From NCBI RefSeq assembly GCF_051014445.1, contig NC_135140.1, positions 14,873,501 to 14,937,500 of the forward strand: 64,000 bases of DNA, written 5' to 3'. Source of the DNA: Colletes latitarsis. Its lineage: Eukaryota > Arthropoda > Insecta > Hymenoptera > Colletidae. Shown in pieces: positions 24,701 to 38,162 of the stretch. Each line of letters starts with the position of its first letter. Position 1 is the stretch's first letter. The position numbers and the translations under genes are program-made. The notes under the pieces were generated by a model. That model worked only from the letters and a program-made list of their open reading frames with translations. It did no database searches and was not told where the DNA came from.

Positions 24701-27700
24701 GGGACCAAAGGGAGGGGGCGCAGAATCTTCTCCGCAGGATACGTTACCCCGGTCCAACCCCCTGCCTCCCCCTTTGGTATGCGAAAAAATAATTTCAAAC
24801 AAGCAGAAACCGACGGCGACAGGCTGAAAGACGTTACGCGTCGCACAAGGGTGATCCCTTAGCATGACAATAAGACATCTGCTTGGCACGAGCTTGCGAA
24901 GGGTGCAAGTCGCAGCCAGCCTGACCAGCCACCCTTAACGAAATCGGCCCTGCTTCGATAATCTTCGACGACGTAATAGAGCGAAGGAAACGCGAGGGTA
25001 CGGCCCTCAACACCTGGCTGATCCTAAGTTCATCCGCATTGCGATTAGGAAACGTTGCCCCCGGTGAAGACGATGCTGGGACGCACGAAAACAGTCGAAT
25101 TCGGTTGGACTTGGTACTCGAAAAATATACGAATTTTCGAGTCGCGAGGAACTATTAACCCAATCGACAATTTTTGATTTTCATACAAGTTCATATATGG
25201 AGAGTTAGAATAAGCATCTATTTTTTGTGTTGGTCGATGTTTGTATGCAAAACTTAAAATTGTTGAATTGAGGATCTTTTGGTTCCCCTTGTGTATACTT
25301 AAGTCTGCAGTATTTACTCGAAGACTGGTCGATGAATATGTAGCTTCCCATAACTAATTATAATAAACGATAAAGATAAGAACATTATGCACCCTCGGAC
25401 CGACTGGCTGTCTTTCGACAGACGTCGCTCATTCAACTTCTCCGAATATACGTTTCACGTACCAGAGAGACTAATTGATTCCGTTCAATTTTACCCAACT
25501 TTATAGAAATGTGAACAGTTCGATTAATTTAAATATCTATTAAAGCAAATCATCCGTTTCAAATTGTTGAACTCGTCGTAAGGTTTTAATCGAAGGTTCA
25601 AAAATTAATTTTAAACCATTTACACGAGATTTCTTACTTCGGATGTCTTGTGCCCCATCCCAAGGAACTCGTTTAAAGTTTCCTAGTCAGGTTTCTTATT
25701 CGAAGAAACTTGTTTCCCATTACTTGGTTTGAGTTCTTTACTCCAAGGAATCCAGAATATGGAATAATTTACAATCTACAACATTCATATTCTTCTTTCA
25801 ACGAAAATTCATTTTTGATTTTCGATTTTACAGATCCTTTTATCCCTTCTTTTAAGCTTTTCTACACTCTCTCCTCTTTTGTTTATCAATTTCTTTATTC
25901 TACCAGAAGAATTTGCTTCGTGCGTGCTCGAATGTTTCGGTTAATTAAGCATATACAATGATCAGACGATTCTCCGTAGATTTTCATTGTAATCGATGTA
26001 ACTATTCAGGACCGTGATTATTAAATAACTGGGCTCACCTTCGGCGGCGAGGCGGCTCGCCGGAGCGATTCGTTTCTCGAATAATGACTGCAACGTTCCG
26101 ACGGACTATATCGTTGCAAATGAAGGTGAAGTTCCACGCAGTGCGCGTACAATTAATCAAATTCACGCCATATGGCTACCCCCGACCCAAGGAGCCTCGT
26201 TTTTGCAGCTCGTTCTCCACCGAGACGGAGCTTTTATTGTTCCGAGCAGCGTGCTCGTCGCTCGATAATGATCGTCCTTGCGAAAGTGAAATCTGAACAC
26301 CCCGTTAGTGCTGGAAAACCGACAAAAAAAATTGTTCCGAACACCAATTGCGTCTAATACGCCGGATACTGCGGAACCTCCATTATACAAATGTTCCGAC
26401 ACACGATCGTGCTATTATTCGAACACAACGAGTGCTCTCTCCTCTTTCATATTTATAAATATTGCCAAAGGAACATTAAATTACAAATTTAATATTTTAT
26501 TGGGTTCATTTTGTAAAACACCGACTTTGTTGATCTAGATGGACTTTATCGAAGGAAACCGTGAGTCGCTCTTTCCTTTAGAATTAAAAAATAGAAGGAA
26601 CTGTTCAAAATATAATTATTCGAACGACGATTGAAACGTTTGGTGCACCGATCAAGGATTAAAGTCACAATGTTACGAATTTTTCGAGCAACTGTTTAAA
26701 AAACTCGACCGAATGAAACCAGTATCCATTAAAAGGCTACGCTATAATTTCCCCGTCACAAGCCCTTCGAGCGAAGTATGAATTTTTCATGATCCACATG
26801 TAATCAGAAAGTTATTCCGTACGCACCAATTAAGATGTTCACGCTTGAATCCTTTACATGCCAGATCTACGGATCGCGCGTACGTAGTGGCTATAAAAAA
26901 AGACTCTTGTTGAATTTTAATTGAACGCGGTTTAAAATTTAAATCGCAACCAGCACCGATCCTCGCAATGATTGACCAGTGCGCCGCACTAATTGCGTCA
27001 TTATTTATCTATTATCGTACACGTATGCTCTACTGCGATTCGCTACTGCTCCGATACGTCTACCATGCGCTTCGAATGTCATTAAATAACGAAAAACTAA
27101 ATACAGAAAATGTATTATTTGTTTTAGAAAGTACTTAAAAAGAAACTCTCCTTTCGGGAGTTTTAGGTCGTTTAAAATTTGAAAATCTTCCGATTTCTAC
27201 TACCAATGTCTATTAAATATAGCAGAGGTCGACGACGTAAGAAGTTTTCAAATAAAAGTATATTTCAGAATTTATTTTTAGTTATTTTTCCTTTTGAAAT
27301 CGAAGACAGTGTGTTTCGAACCACTTATTTTCATCCCCACGAAGTGAGACGTTAAAAATTAGCAGTGAAATTTGAGAGGCAACTTTGATCAGTTACGAAA
27401 AACGTACCAAGACGAATGAGTTTACGTAGGAGAAAAAAGTTAGTATCACAATGTTGGAAGCAGTTCGATCATAAACTGTAACAGGGTGAAAATACTCGAG
27501 GCGTCTCTACGTCAGATCCGTTTTAATTCGTGTCGACGAACGCGCCTCCATTCTTCGTTTTTTCGACGACGTTGAACGGGACACTCGTTAATGAGATAAG
27601 CTAAGGACAGACAAATCATTAGGCCAGGAAAGCCAGGCCACCCTGTTTCATTCTGGTCATTCACTCGATCAACCGCTGATCGACGATTTATTATATTCAG

Positions 27701-29852
27701 AGGCGGGTGCAGACGCGGTTCGATAATTTAATCTCTCGCCGCTTAACGAGCTACGATAAGACATCATGAATCGTGTTTTTTCCTTATGCCAGCCACGTTA
27801 TACCATTTTATCGAACGGAAGTATGGCCTTTCTCGCCCATTCTGTGAAAATATTCACCTGAATCGAAGATCACGATAATTCCATTGCTATCGTAAACGCT
27901 CGTGTCCCGTTCAATATTTGAATTATTATAACATGGACGGTGACATTTAAATTTAATTTCTAAATAATATAACACAATATAGTTGCAAGATTAATAAATA
28001 TCGCGAGTCAATATCAGTTGGAATTTATTTGAAATGATAACTACTTGCTCGAAGTAATGATCTAGTTTGAGAAATTTTTTAAATTTTAAAGGGAATTTCT
28101 AAGAAACCCGATTACGATGTTCGAGAATTATCTGTGTCGGCTTTTTGAAGTCTCTTTCCCTGCTCTAATGAAGGACGTATTAATACGTGTCTGGTGGCCA
28201 CGATGCGTTAAGAATTTAAATGCCCCGACAGAATATACATATATTATGCAACTTGGCGTGCTCGTGTGTAAGAACAACCACTTCCGTGATTTTCGCTTCC
28301 AGCCGTGGGTGCAAACGCGCGCAGAAAACAAGGCGTAGTTTACAGTGTTGCAGTCACGTGACTATAGTGCACCGCTTAGCGTACACCTGAGCATATCGTC
28401 GGGGAATGTGCATTTCGTTACACATTCCGTTCTCTGTCTCCTGTTTCACCGTCTACGAACATCGACCTGCTGATCATCGCGAAATTTTACATATCTTATC
28501 GATAATTATTCATCATTCCAGCTTTCAACCACTGAAAATTTATCGAACGTATGTTTTTCCATTTATAATCCATATTAATTCCATGAACGTCTACTGTCTC
28601 TTGCATCGCCTTAAAATAATTTTCCTTTCACGAACATTCGTACGTTAATTACACCCCCGTAGGTAATTTTTATATTTTTAATAGAAGCAATGGACTGATC
28701 GTAGAGACTGGAGATTCCTAAATTTCGATTGTCTCGAAATGATTTTATTTTCATTACTTCTTGCAGATATTCATCGATCATTTTTTCAACGAGTGCTGTT
28801 TATTTAATTGTCGAGAATTTCTGGGTGGTTGGTAGATTAGAAGGAAGTCAGACCAATTGAAAGGACGATCGGTATGGCGGTAACCGAGAAAGAGACGGGT
28901 AATCGGTTTCGTCGTTACTTTTACCCTCCATTGAATTCCAAATAGGTGTAACAAGCCACTGCGCCGACCTCTAACCATCCGGACGGATTTACTGCCGATG
29001 AACGGCCACGGGTCCGGCTATGTAGCAGCCTCTCGAGCACTCTCATCCTCTTTCTTCTCCTTCCGACCATAATCACGTCGGACCGTGCCTATTTCGCATT
29101 ACTATTGGCGCCGTGCCGCGAACAACATGACTGCACCGAATCGTTCGTTCCTCGTACGATCTCGTCATTGATTTATTAAATCAAATTTCTAGCACACTCT
29201 CGCGAGCAACGTCACGCGACTGCAACACAGTCTCGTATTCTAGAACTACGATCGAACGAACATTAAGAAATAAAGGTTAAAGAAAAAAATATTACGTAAA
29301 CGTAACTCACGGTCAATGATACTGTCAAACTGAATGTATTAGACACGGTTAGGGTTCCAATATCAGTTCTATTACGGTTGTATATTGCTTCTAACCGTTA
29401 GGTTCTTTATCTAATCCTTATCTGGTGCGTGTACAGTGTTTGGATAACATGGGTGTATTTTCTGGGTAATAGCAACTTAATATAAATCAAAATTCAGTAA
29501 AAAATAGTTCGATACAAATAACACACACTGTACCAGGTTTCATTAGTTTTTCATACCCCCACCCACTCGTTAAATTCTTTTGCAAAATTTAGTAACATCA
29601 ATGCCTCGTGTATAGTAGTCACCACACCGAATTTCATGCTTTTCTGATAAACCACCCCTGAAATATATGATTAAACAGAAGCTAGTGTACATACATACAC
29701 ATAAACCTACAAACAGAATTGTGTAAAAGACATAAACTTCAAATTTGCCATACCAAAAAGATTTTTTGACGAACAATCTCTGAGACACAAAGCTAAACAG
29801 AGACCTACATACACAGACCCCTATAAACAAACTTAAGTGACCGACTTTTTTC

Positions 29853-29885
29853 TCTTAACTAAATCTTAACTAAATCTTAACTAAA
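29853..29885. repeat. Perfect 11-bp repeat, three units
   Basis: TCTTAACTAAA is repeated three times without a change. Confidence 0.9.
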
Positions 29886-32850
29886 ACCAACGCTTTAGAA
29901 TATTTTAGAATGACTATATCTAACAAAAAGATAGAGGCATCTTTAGAATAAAACGTCAGAATCACTTACTAGAGCCGTCGTTGAAAAATTCGATAGCAGG
30001 ATAGTTATAAATAATTTCATCCCCTGTCGATAAAACGCGTTGAATTCTTTTTCGCGTGCCTTACTACCAGTAAATCATTCCCAATCATACAGCGAGGCGT
30101 ATTTACATCGGAACGACTTCATCGTTTAGGAATGACTTCGCGCGAAGACCGTGGCAGAAGCGAATGGGAATGAAAAATGGTTTTTCAATCCTGTCCGGCG
30201 GAGTTTTCGCTTTCAATGGCCAGGAATCCTGCAACACGTGACATTTGCATGTATCCGCGCGCAACAAGATTGGTCATCGGGGCTGCACATCACGACCTAC
30301 GTACAGGACACCCTGGCACGTCAATGATTGCAGACGACTTCCTGAAGGCTATTCACCGACCAGCCGGAGGATGAAAAAAAAAGAAAGAAAAAAACAAGGA
30401 ACGGAGAGGAACCTTCTCGACCGCACTTTTGAAATACCCGAGAGCCTCGCCATATTTCTTCGCAGACGCGGAATTCGTGCTTTCCTTTTTCTTGTTTTGG
30501 GGAAACAGGAAGCGTTAAAGGGACAGCCGTGTGATTTACGACGTGAAAACTTTTCATCGAGTTCCGGTCGATTTTCTAATTTTTCACTATTTCACGTTTA
30601 TTTCTGTATCGTCGCGCGCCATCTTCGTACACGATTCAGTCTCATTTTTAACGAATACCAGGATCGTCATTGCAAACACAGAGGAAACGCAGAATATTTC
30701 TGCCCGCGAGTTCGTAAAATTATTTTCCCACTGGATTCTTTTACACGCCTCGAACAAATCTAATTTCACATGCATTAAACAAATCCGAGAAGAGAGGGTC
30801 CGATTCTCAGAAACGGTCCCAACGTTGCTCCCCAGTAATGAGATACGTTACATTGCAAAATATCTGATACAATATAAACTTTACGTATTCGTCATCTCGC
30901 CGTTTATCATGTTTTGCGTATCACAGCCCACGTTGTAGGTATAAACTGGTACCTCGGTGATCACACGGGACCACCCGGGGCCTGTCTCGCGCAGTGAAAC
31001 AAAAAGAAAGGAAGAAACGTTTTCTCCCCCACAATTTCTTAACGAATCTCCTTCAAAACTCCGCGCAATGGCCTAACTCATCTTTGAAATACAACCTCGA
31101 ATCTCGACGAATTATTCGACGTCGATAGCGATGTAATCGCGTTGACCCAAACGCGTCGTCGCGCTTCTCGATAATCGCTGACTTTCTATTTTCGTACCAT
31201 TCAGTAACTATCACTGTTCACGTAAAATTAAAGAGTTGATTTGGTGCACGTTTAGCATGAATTGAAACAAAATAGTACGTGAATTAATTCGTGAAACAGT
31301 AGTGTCTCGTTATATGAAACAATATTTCCCCGGCTAGATGCAACAGAACCATCCTACGTGTTTAATTTGCGATTATCAGGGCACTTTTCACCCACTCAAT
31401 AAGAATTTTAATGCATAACAAGAATATGTGTTTGAAAATGTTTTTTCTACTTGTAGAGTTTCGTCAAAATCGATCTGTTACAGTTGGTTGTGACGTTCCT
31501 TGTTAGTCCCATCGCTACAGAGACACGAAACCCCCCTTCTCTCCTGCCTTTTCCCTGCAATTCCTTCACGAGCCTCGCCAAAACATCCTGCATCGGCAGA
31601 CGCCTCTTCCACGCACAAAAGCTACCATGCTCGCGATGATGCCGTCCGCGTGTATACACGCACGTTTTATGTAGAAGGAGCCGTCACTGGAAGCCACAAG
31701 CTCACATGTAAATCACGTGTGCCACACACGAGGTTGTTTCTACCGTGGAGGACGCTCAGGTGAGAGAAGAAGACGTTGGAATCGGATGAACGCGCGACGG
31801 ATAGCTCGACGAATGGAGACAACCATCAGGGGAAAATCGATCAAGGAATTTTTATTATACAGCCCGTAAAGAAGAGAATATAACAGAAAACAATTCTGTC
31901 GAATTTTTTTGTTCGATCTATCCAACGGAAATAAATTAAATGCAATCGAGACCGAATTAAGATTTTGAGGCCCAAACTGAGGAGCCATTTTGATAAAGAA
32001 AGCAGAGGATGTCAAATTTGATAAATATTTTTAAAAAGAATTAAAACAAATAAAGTAGATACGTTAATTAAAAAATAGCTTCAACGTGTCTAACAATTAA
32101 AATTTAACTATTTCTATTTTTTATTATTCTTTGTATTTTTTATTGGTGAAAGTCGTCTTCGATTGCTCTTTTGTTACATATACCAGACAGACGATTGTTT
32201 TTTCTGTAAATTATATACAAAATTGATAATCTAATGTATTTTAACACTATCGAAGTGAGTATTCAAATAATTTTTTAAAGGAATATTCTTCGATTGCTGA
32301 TTTACTAGGAAAATGTTAGGTTCGAATTTTTTGCGTCTGCTCTGTTTGTTTCTCCTATTTTTAGAAAGCAGAAGAAAGGAAACGACGAATATTGCTACCG
32401 AAGTGATACCAACAGGCCAGACAGGTTGAGCGAGGCTAGAATGCATACCAATTGCAAGAATGCATCTTGTAAGTCGACGAGGAAGAACGTAAAGTAAATA
32501 GAATGATGTTCCGTGTCACGATACGTGAAGCTTCGTATAAATGGTACATTTGAATAGTTACAACGTCTTTTCGAAACGTGTTAGAAAAATTAATTACATT
32601 CCACGCCGCTCCGGAGCTTTCGCATGCGCGTTTGCGTGATTTGAAACCTTCATGGAAAATATTTATTAAGCCAGTGGTAATTATCTTTGCAAATATTTGA
32701 CAAAACATACAAATTTCCCGCCTTTACAAAAAGTATAAAATACAATTTAAATGAATATGTGCTAAATATTCTTGAAAGAGGCTTGTAAATTGATTTTATA
32801 AATCGAAAGGATCGAAATTAATAATTTTCCAAGTTCCATCGAAACGTTCC

Positions 32851-32867
32851 GGCAGTGAACGTGTTAA
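32851..32867. mobile_element. Solo terminus related to the TTCACTGTC element
   Basis: GGCAGTGAACGTGTTAA reads TTAACACGTTCACTGCC on the minus strand. It shares ACGTTCACTG with the element at 41079-41164 and keeps the TTAA edge. No matching second end was found nearby. Confidence 0.3.
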
Positions 32868-33430
32868 TAACATAGATCGTCGCGTAACGAGCCTAATCCG
32901 GCCAATTAGCCCCGGCAGATCTAACTGGAAATCACGGGAACAGAGGCTGAGAGTCACGCGTGTCGGTGCACGCGTGAATGACGCTTGCCGATTTACAAAG
33001 AAGGCATCATCTTCGATGCGGTGTGCATAATCAAAAGCAGAATTCTTCGGTCGGAGAATGACGCTTGTTCGATTAGCGGCCCCGTCTTTATCGAATCCCA
33101 TCGCATACCGCGACGTGTGCTGTAGGATGGCTGCCATTCACGAACCAAATCTCGCACCGGCGATCTACGGGAGATTCAGACGAGGCTACGTCGTGTCATC
33201 CGGTGCTACATGCGAAACAATCGCGCCGCGTATCATGTTTTATTTATAACGCCTGTCTTATGATCTTCGGCCCATATAACGTTTCTGCGTCAAATCGTTT
33301 CGGCGCGGTTCCATCGTTTGATGGATTTCATATTACCGTTTTAAAAATTCTGCCAAAATTCGAGTATCATCTCTGATAGCTCGACAATGTACTACGATAA
33401 TAATATCGATCAGATTATGCATTGTTTTCT

Positions 33431-34358
33431 TAGACGGGGTGTTCGACTATCCCTGGGAAAAATTTTAATGAGAGGCTTCGTTGAAAAGTTATTTAAAAAT
33501 TAAATAACAAAATTTAAAATCATTCTGAAAAAATTATTTTTGGTTACAAGGAACAATTACAATCATTTTTGGTCAATAGACATACCCTGGAATTCCTACC
33601 CACTTTTGAGAAAAAAATTCGAGAAAGTGTGAAATTTTTCGACAAAATTAAAAAATTTTAAATCGTTCTAAAAAAATTATTTTCAGTTGCAGGGATCGAT
33701 TTCAATCATTTTTGGTGAATAAACATACTCCCGAATTCCTACGCATTTTCGAGAAAAAAATTCCTTACCGAAAATATAATCTGAGGCCTGAAATGGTTCC
33801 TTGAAATTTCATGCGAATCTTTAAAATGTTATAACTCCTGAACGGATTGGACGATTTTAATGTTTAAAAAAGCAAACTACGCGTATTTTGATGGAGAATA
33901 TGTAGAAATCGCAAAAATATTCGAAAAGTTGGTCCTTGACCCCGCAAAATGAGAAAAACTCCATAAAAATGGTCCAATTTTCAAACGTTGATAATTCCTA
34001 CAATAGTGAATATATTACAATGAAACTTTTTTCTGAAGTAGAGCTCATGGGTACCTACAAAAAAAGTATTAGACAACTTTTCTGTAGGACGTCAAACAAA
34101 ATTACTAAAAATCGAAAACGAATTCTGAAGAAAAATCGACAGGGGGTAGTAGGTGCCTAAATTTTTCGGTGAAAAAAAAAATTTTAAATCGTTCTAAAAA
34201 AATTATTTTCGATTGCAGGGGTCAATTACAATCATTTTTGGTCAATAGACATACCACCGAAATCCTACGCACATCTGAGAAAAAATTCAACTAGGTGGTC
34301 AAATTTTTCGACAAAATTAAAAAATCTCAAATCGTTCTGGAAAAATTGTTTTTGGTTG
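33431..34358 (+). mobile_element. Truncated copy of the composite element
   Basis: The left end is eroded (ACGGGGTGTTCG in place of ACAGGGTGTTCG) and its inverted repeat has an internal deletion, passing straight from TTTTAATGAGAGG to GCTTCGTTG. Two modules follow (about 33510-33770), then the core (about 33775-34160), then one and a half modules. Sequence similarity stops inside a module near 34358, so the right inverted repeat is lost. The core is clearly homologous to 46030-46420 read on the other strand. Confidence 0.8.
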
Positions 34359-37300
34359 AAATGTGCGAGAAATGAATTTTTCTCAAAATCAACAGTGCCT
34401 TTAAAGGCCCACGGGTGTCCACGCAGAATAAAACACAAACACGAAGGTTTACAAAACGGATGGGGAATCCCCAAACGAAGGAACAGCATGTTCGACCCGA
34501 AAAATCGTCCGTGATCAAACAATGCCAAACTTATCCTTTCAAACGCTTCCTCGGCGAAGTCTCCACGTTTGTGAAACACCCTATCGCCGCGACCTTGTCA
34601 CCCCTATGCCGAACGCGAGCCTTCGCAACCCTGAAACGTCCCGATTTTATGATCCAACCTCGTCAGAGGTTTCCATTTATTTTTATAGCCTGTTCCACTC
34701 GTCATTCCCGTGGAACCACGTGTACAGCAGAATGGAATTTCCACGGTAGCCAACGAAGGCGGCCAAGTATGTAGGTAGATGCGCTCACGCAGGGCAATAC
34801 CGCTTTTTCCTGCTACTTTTTGCGGGAACACCCGATGTGGATCATCCTTACAGCGTTCCGTGGCCTTTTCTGATTCCCACGTATATTTATTTCCACCACG
34901 GACACGAGATACACCAGTGTTTTCCGAACCGGAGGGATGCAGGCGCGGATTAACGGGGTGGCCATGCGGGGTGCAATCTGGGGGCCTTTCACGAGCGACG
35001 ATTCATGAAATAATAAATTTCCACGAATACCCCACAAAATTAATTGGGACGAATTTGTTACGATACATCAATTTAATACTATTCCAATTGGAAATAATAA
35101 TTATATCAATCGACAAAATAGCTACAATTTTATCTAGATGAATATACTCCCTTAAATTAGACCTAGAATATTTTCTCAAACGGTATCATAAGGATGAGTA
35201 TTATTTAGAAATGGTATTAATCTCAATATAACGAAAAGTGTATTGAGAGACTCAGGTTCAAAGTCCAAAAAATTGCACGATATTCGAGACCGTCCATTTT
35301 GAGAAATCTATTAGACGGTACCCGTCGTCTTTTAATTTTCAACGCGCCGGATCTTCGTAGATCTAAATGTAGGTGCTCTACAGGCGCAGTCGATGATCGA
35401 TAAAGCCTATCAGAATGCCAGAGGCTGCAAGGCGAAGAAGTTTTTTCGATCGGCGTGCAACCTGTTCCAACGGAACAGCGTATCCTAGCGTAAAAGAGCG
35501 TTTCTGGCCGCGGTCGGATATATTTTCGATCGAAACGTTCTGCCTAGACTAGAAACTGGACTCGTCGAGCGGTGAAAAAAAATCGGCCGGCCACCGAAAG
35601 AATCGTTTTAAAAAATCGTTGTCGACCGGTCTGGTTAAACCAGTTGCTTAGCCGTTCGCCAGTCTCTGCGAATGCTGATTGCGGCAGAAAAATGATCAGC
35701 AAAACTGTAAAATTAACCGGTACACTATCTCGCGCGCGGATAAGACAGTTCGAATACTTTTGGTATTCGAAGCGTGACGGAACCGACGCGTCCTTGGAAT
35801 CCTGCATCCCTGGACGAACTTGTACCATGAATCTCGGTTAATCCATTTGTCTTGCACCTTTTTCCCTCCTAGGAATTTTCATCGTTTGCGTCACGAAGGG
35901 GACCCAACGCCACCAGGCAAATCGCGTTCGACGATACAATATTAAACCTTAGAACAGCGAGTCCCTCGAGAAACCCAATACATTTTTCATGCCATTTTGT
36001 GATATTGGAAACAGAATGAGTCAAAAAATGTATACATCTAGTTGTTTTTTTTTTTGCAACAACGTCATTTTGAGGAACCATTTTAGGAAGATTTTTTTTT
36101 TTACTGTTAAATTGATGTCTCTGCCTCTTGGTAACTATAGTAGAAGGGTGCTCCTTTTTTTGATTATTCATAAAGATTAAGTTGCATTTGATAAATATAT
36201 AGTGTAAATAGAATTATTTTTCAATTTTATTACGGAATGATTACGCGTTGAAGCATCAGACAATTTCAGAGTCATCATTGTCGATGACGAGCGCTTTTAC
36301 GTTGAGTTCGACGACCTGTGGCGTAAGAACGTTCAAGGTCACTCAAGGTCACATATACATAACGAAGCAATCTTGAACGTACACCCCGTAATAATGTTTC
36401 ACGTTCGAAATATCGTGATTTTTAAACATTTCAGAGTAACAACGAATATTTCAGGATGCTTGAAAATGCTTTTAAAAAATAATACTTAAAATTCTCGGTA
36501 CTAACCGCTTTGCGAGAAAAGATCGCGGGTTTAAACGTTTATGGCAAAATAATGATAATACGTGTTCTTTTAAAACTTCATTACGTGTTTACGATCGTGA
36601 ATAACCTTGTGTCATAGATCATTGAACTCGACTTATTTATTTTATCAGAATAAACAGGTTGAGCCCTTTAACAGAACAAGAAAAATAACAAGTGTGATTC
36701 GCATATAGAGTGACTCGTACGAAAGAGAACCTTCGGATTTGAAGATACGAAATAATGTGTGGAATAAAGGTTAGGTGGATTTGAGGCAACGAAGGTGCAG
36801 AAACATTTTTTCGAAGTTTTTAACTGTATTAAAATTTTGTATTCATTGACAAATCGAAAATTTAATGAATTAACGAAAAGTAAATATTGTAGACAGATAC
36901 ATAATATGACTTTTAAAGATTTCTTATGTAAATGTAAGAAAATCTAGATTGCAGCTAAACGACAGATTAACAGTGATTTTAACTGTAAATACTATGCACA
37001 TTACTCTCTTTCATACCCAGTAATACGAGAATGCGTCACGACTAAAAGTTCTCTTATTTAATCCTGGATTCAAAATTCAAGGTCATCTTGTAGAACATGG
37101 TTGGACATGTCTTGATGTCAGCTGCAACACGCGAGCGACAAAAATATGTAAATTATGTTCAGCACCTTCGTCCCATGAAACTACCTAAATTTCGTTTTAC
37201 ACGGGTTTCTGCACATTTGAAGCCAAGGGAGATATTTACCTATCTTCTTTCTGTTTTCTTTAATTTATTCTATACATCCTGTACAAACAATTCAACTGGT

Positions 37301-37966
37301 GGTGGTAACTATTCGTTCTACTTTTTAATAATTTAACAACTTAGAAATAAAATATACACGCGCGGTCACCTGAACTCGATCCAAATGTTATCGAAGATCT
37401 AGAAATTTTAATCGACTCCTAGATTACTTTTTTTATCTACGATAAATACTTTACTAATATCTAGTCACCTTGGGATTCGTTCTATTCTTCGTAAAGACTC
37501 TCGATCACTATATCTATAGATAATTTTTTAATACAAATTTTACGGATCTCGAATTAGAAAACCCATCGATGGACAACAATTTCCAAATTTTGCTTACGAG
37601 TTAATCTAAATATTTTATTCGTGAATCTCTGAGATCGCGGAGAATTTCGATCGATTTGGGTCGTCCTTTATCAATCGCGTGGTGCCTGGATCGCATACGG
37701 AATACCTTAGGGCCAGAGAGCCGCGTAAAAACAGGGTCCGGCTAATTGAGTGCACGATAAGACGCACACAAAGTGATACTTAGCAAACGCCTGTGGAAAT
37801 CAATCGACGGCGGTACGGGGATCGAGATGATCGAGGCAATTAAAAAGAGACACGCGGCGAGCCCGTAAAAACGAACCGTCGTTCACGAAAGAACAGCAAA
37901 TCGATCGGAAAAGTTATCGATCGAGGGTAGGCAAGGTCGTGGAATCGACTATTAATTTAATTGCAG
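34359..37966. other. No gene found: spacer
   Basis: It contains GC-richer sequence at 34400-35000 and 35330-35850 and the paired TCAAGGTCA motif at 36333. The longest frame, 120 codons at 34779-35141, has no recognisable content. Confidence 0.5.
36333..36351 (+). promoter_or_regulatory. Two nuclear-receptor half-sites, DR4 spacing
   Basis: TCAAGGTCA occurs at 36333-36341 and again at 36343-36351, so the AGGTCA cores form a direct repeat with four bases between them. The TCA-extended half-site is the type bound by FTZ-F1 and ERR receptors as monomers. Identity of the binder is inferred from motif only. Confidence 0.45.
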
Positions 37967-38162
37967 GATCACCTGGCGAGGTGTGCTCCGAATGCAACGG
38001 CTGTTTCGACAGTTCGACTCCGTCCGGTTGGAATTCAGCAATGCGGGAGGCGCAATCCTGACTGCCGTGCACACCTCGGAATCCTGCAGCTCGCCGGCGT
38101 GCCCCAGAACGGCCGCGAAACCGCCGCGGAAGAAAAAGGAAGCGACTTCCTTCGAGAAATGA
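37967..38162 (+). CDS. Candidate terminal exon, unrecognised
   Basis: A clean acceptor (TTAATTTAATTGCAG) is followed by a GC-rich stretch. Read with one leading base, it encodes 64 residues and a stop: ITWRGVLRMQRLFRQF, then SVRLEFSNAGGAILTAVHTS, a Cys/Pro-rich piece (CSSPACPRTAAKPP) and a basic end (RKKKEATSFEK). The FSNAGGAILTAVHTS part looks like an extracellular beta-strand fold end, but I cannot assign a family. The same stretch is also open in another frame for 205 codons (37961-38578), so the reading frame is not settled. No partner exon was recognised on either side. Treat it as a candidate only. Confidence 0.28.

Larger units (their letters stand above)
17975..33430. other. No gene found: long spacer or intron
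   Basis: This stretch holds microsatellites near 18100-18750, an 11-bp repeat at 29853 and a few GC-rich islands (22500-22960, 24640-25080, 30180-30560). Open frames there overlap on both strands. No exon with a convincing pair of splice sites was found. Confidence 0.5.

Noticed and set aside
30245..30763. Open frame of 172 codons on the plus strand
   Set aside because: It crosses an A-rich run, has an odd composition, overlaps open frames on both strands and shows no domain or splice edges. A chance opening in a GC-mixed island is more likely.
33936..34160. A shared internal frame (starting TPQNEKN, with KMVQFSN) in the cores of two element copies, also at 46048-46242
   Set aside because: The two copies differ mostly at codon positions that change the amino acid, and one has a frameshift near the end. 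That gives no sign of selection for a protein; the similarity is simply shared descent of the repeat.
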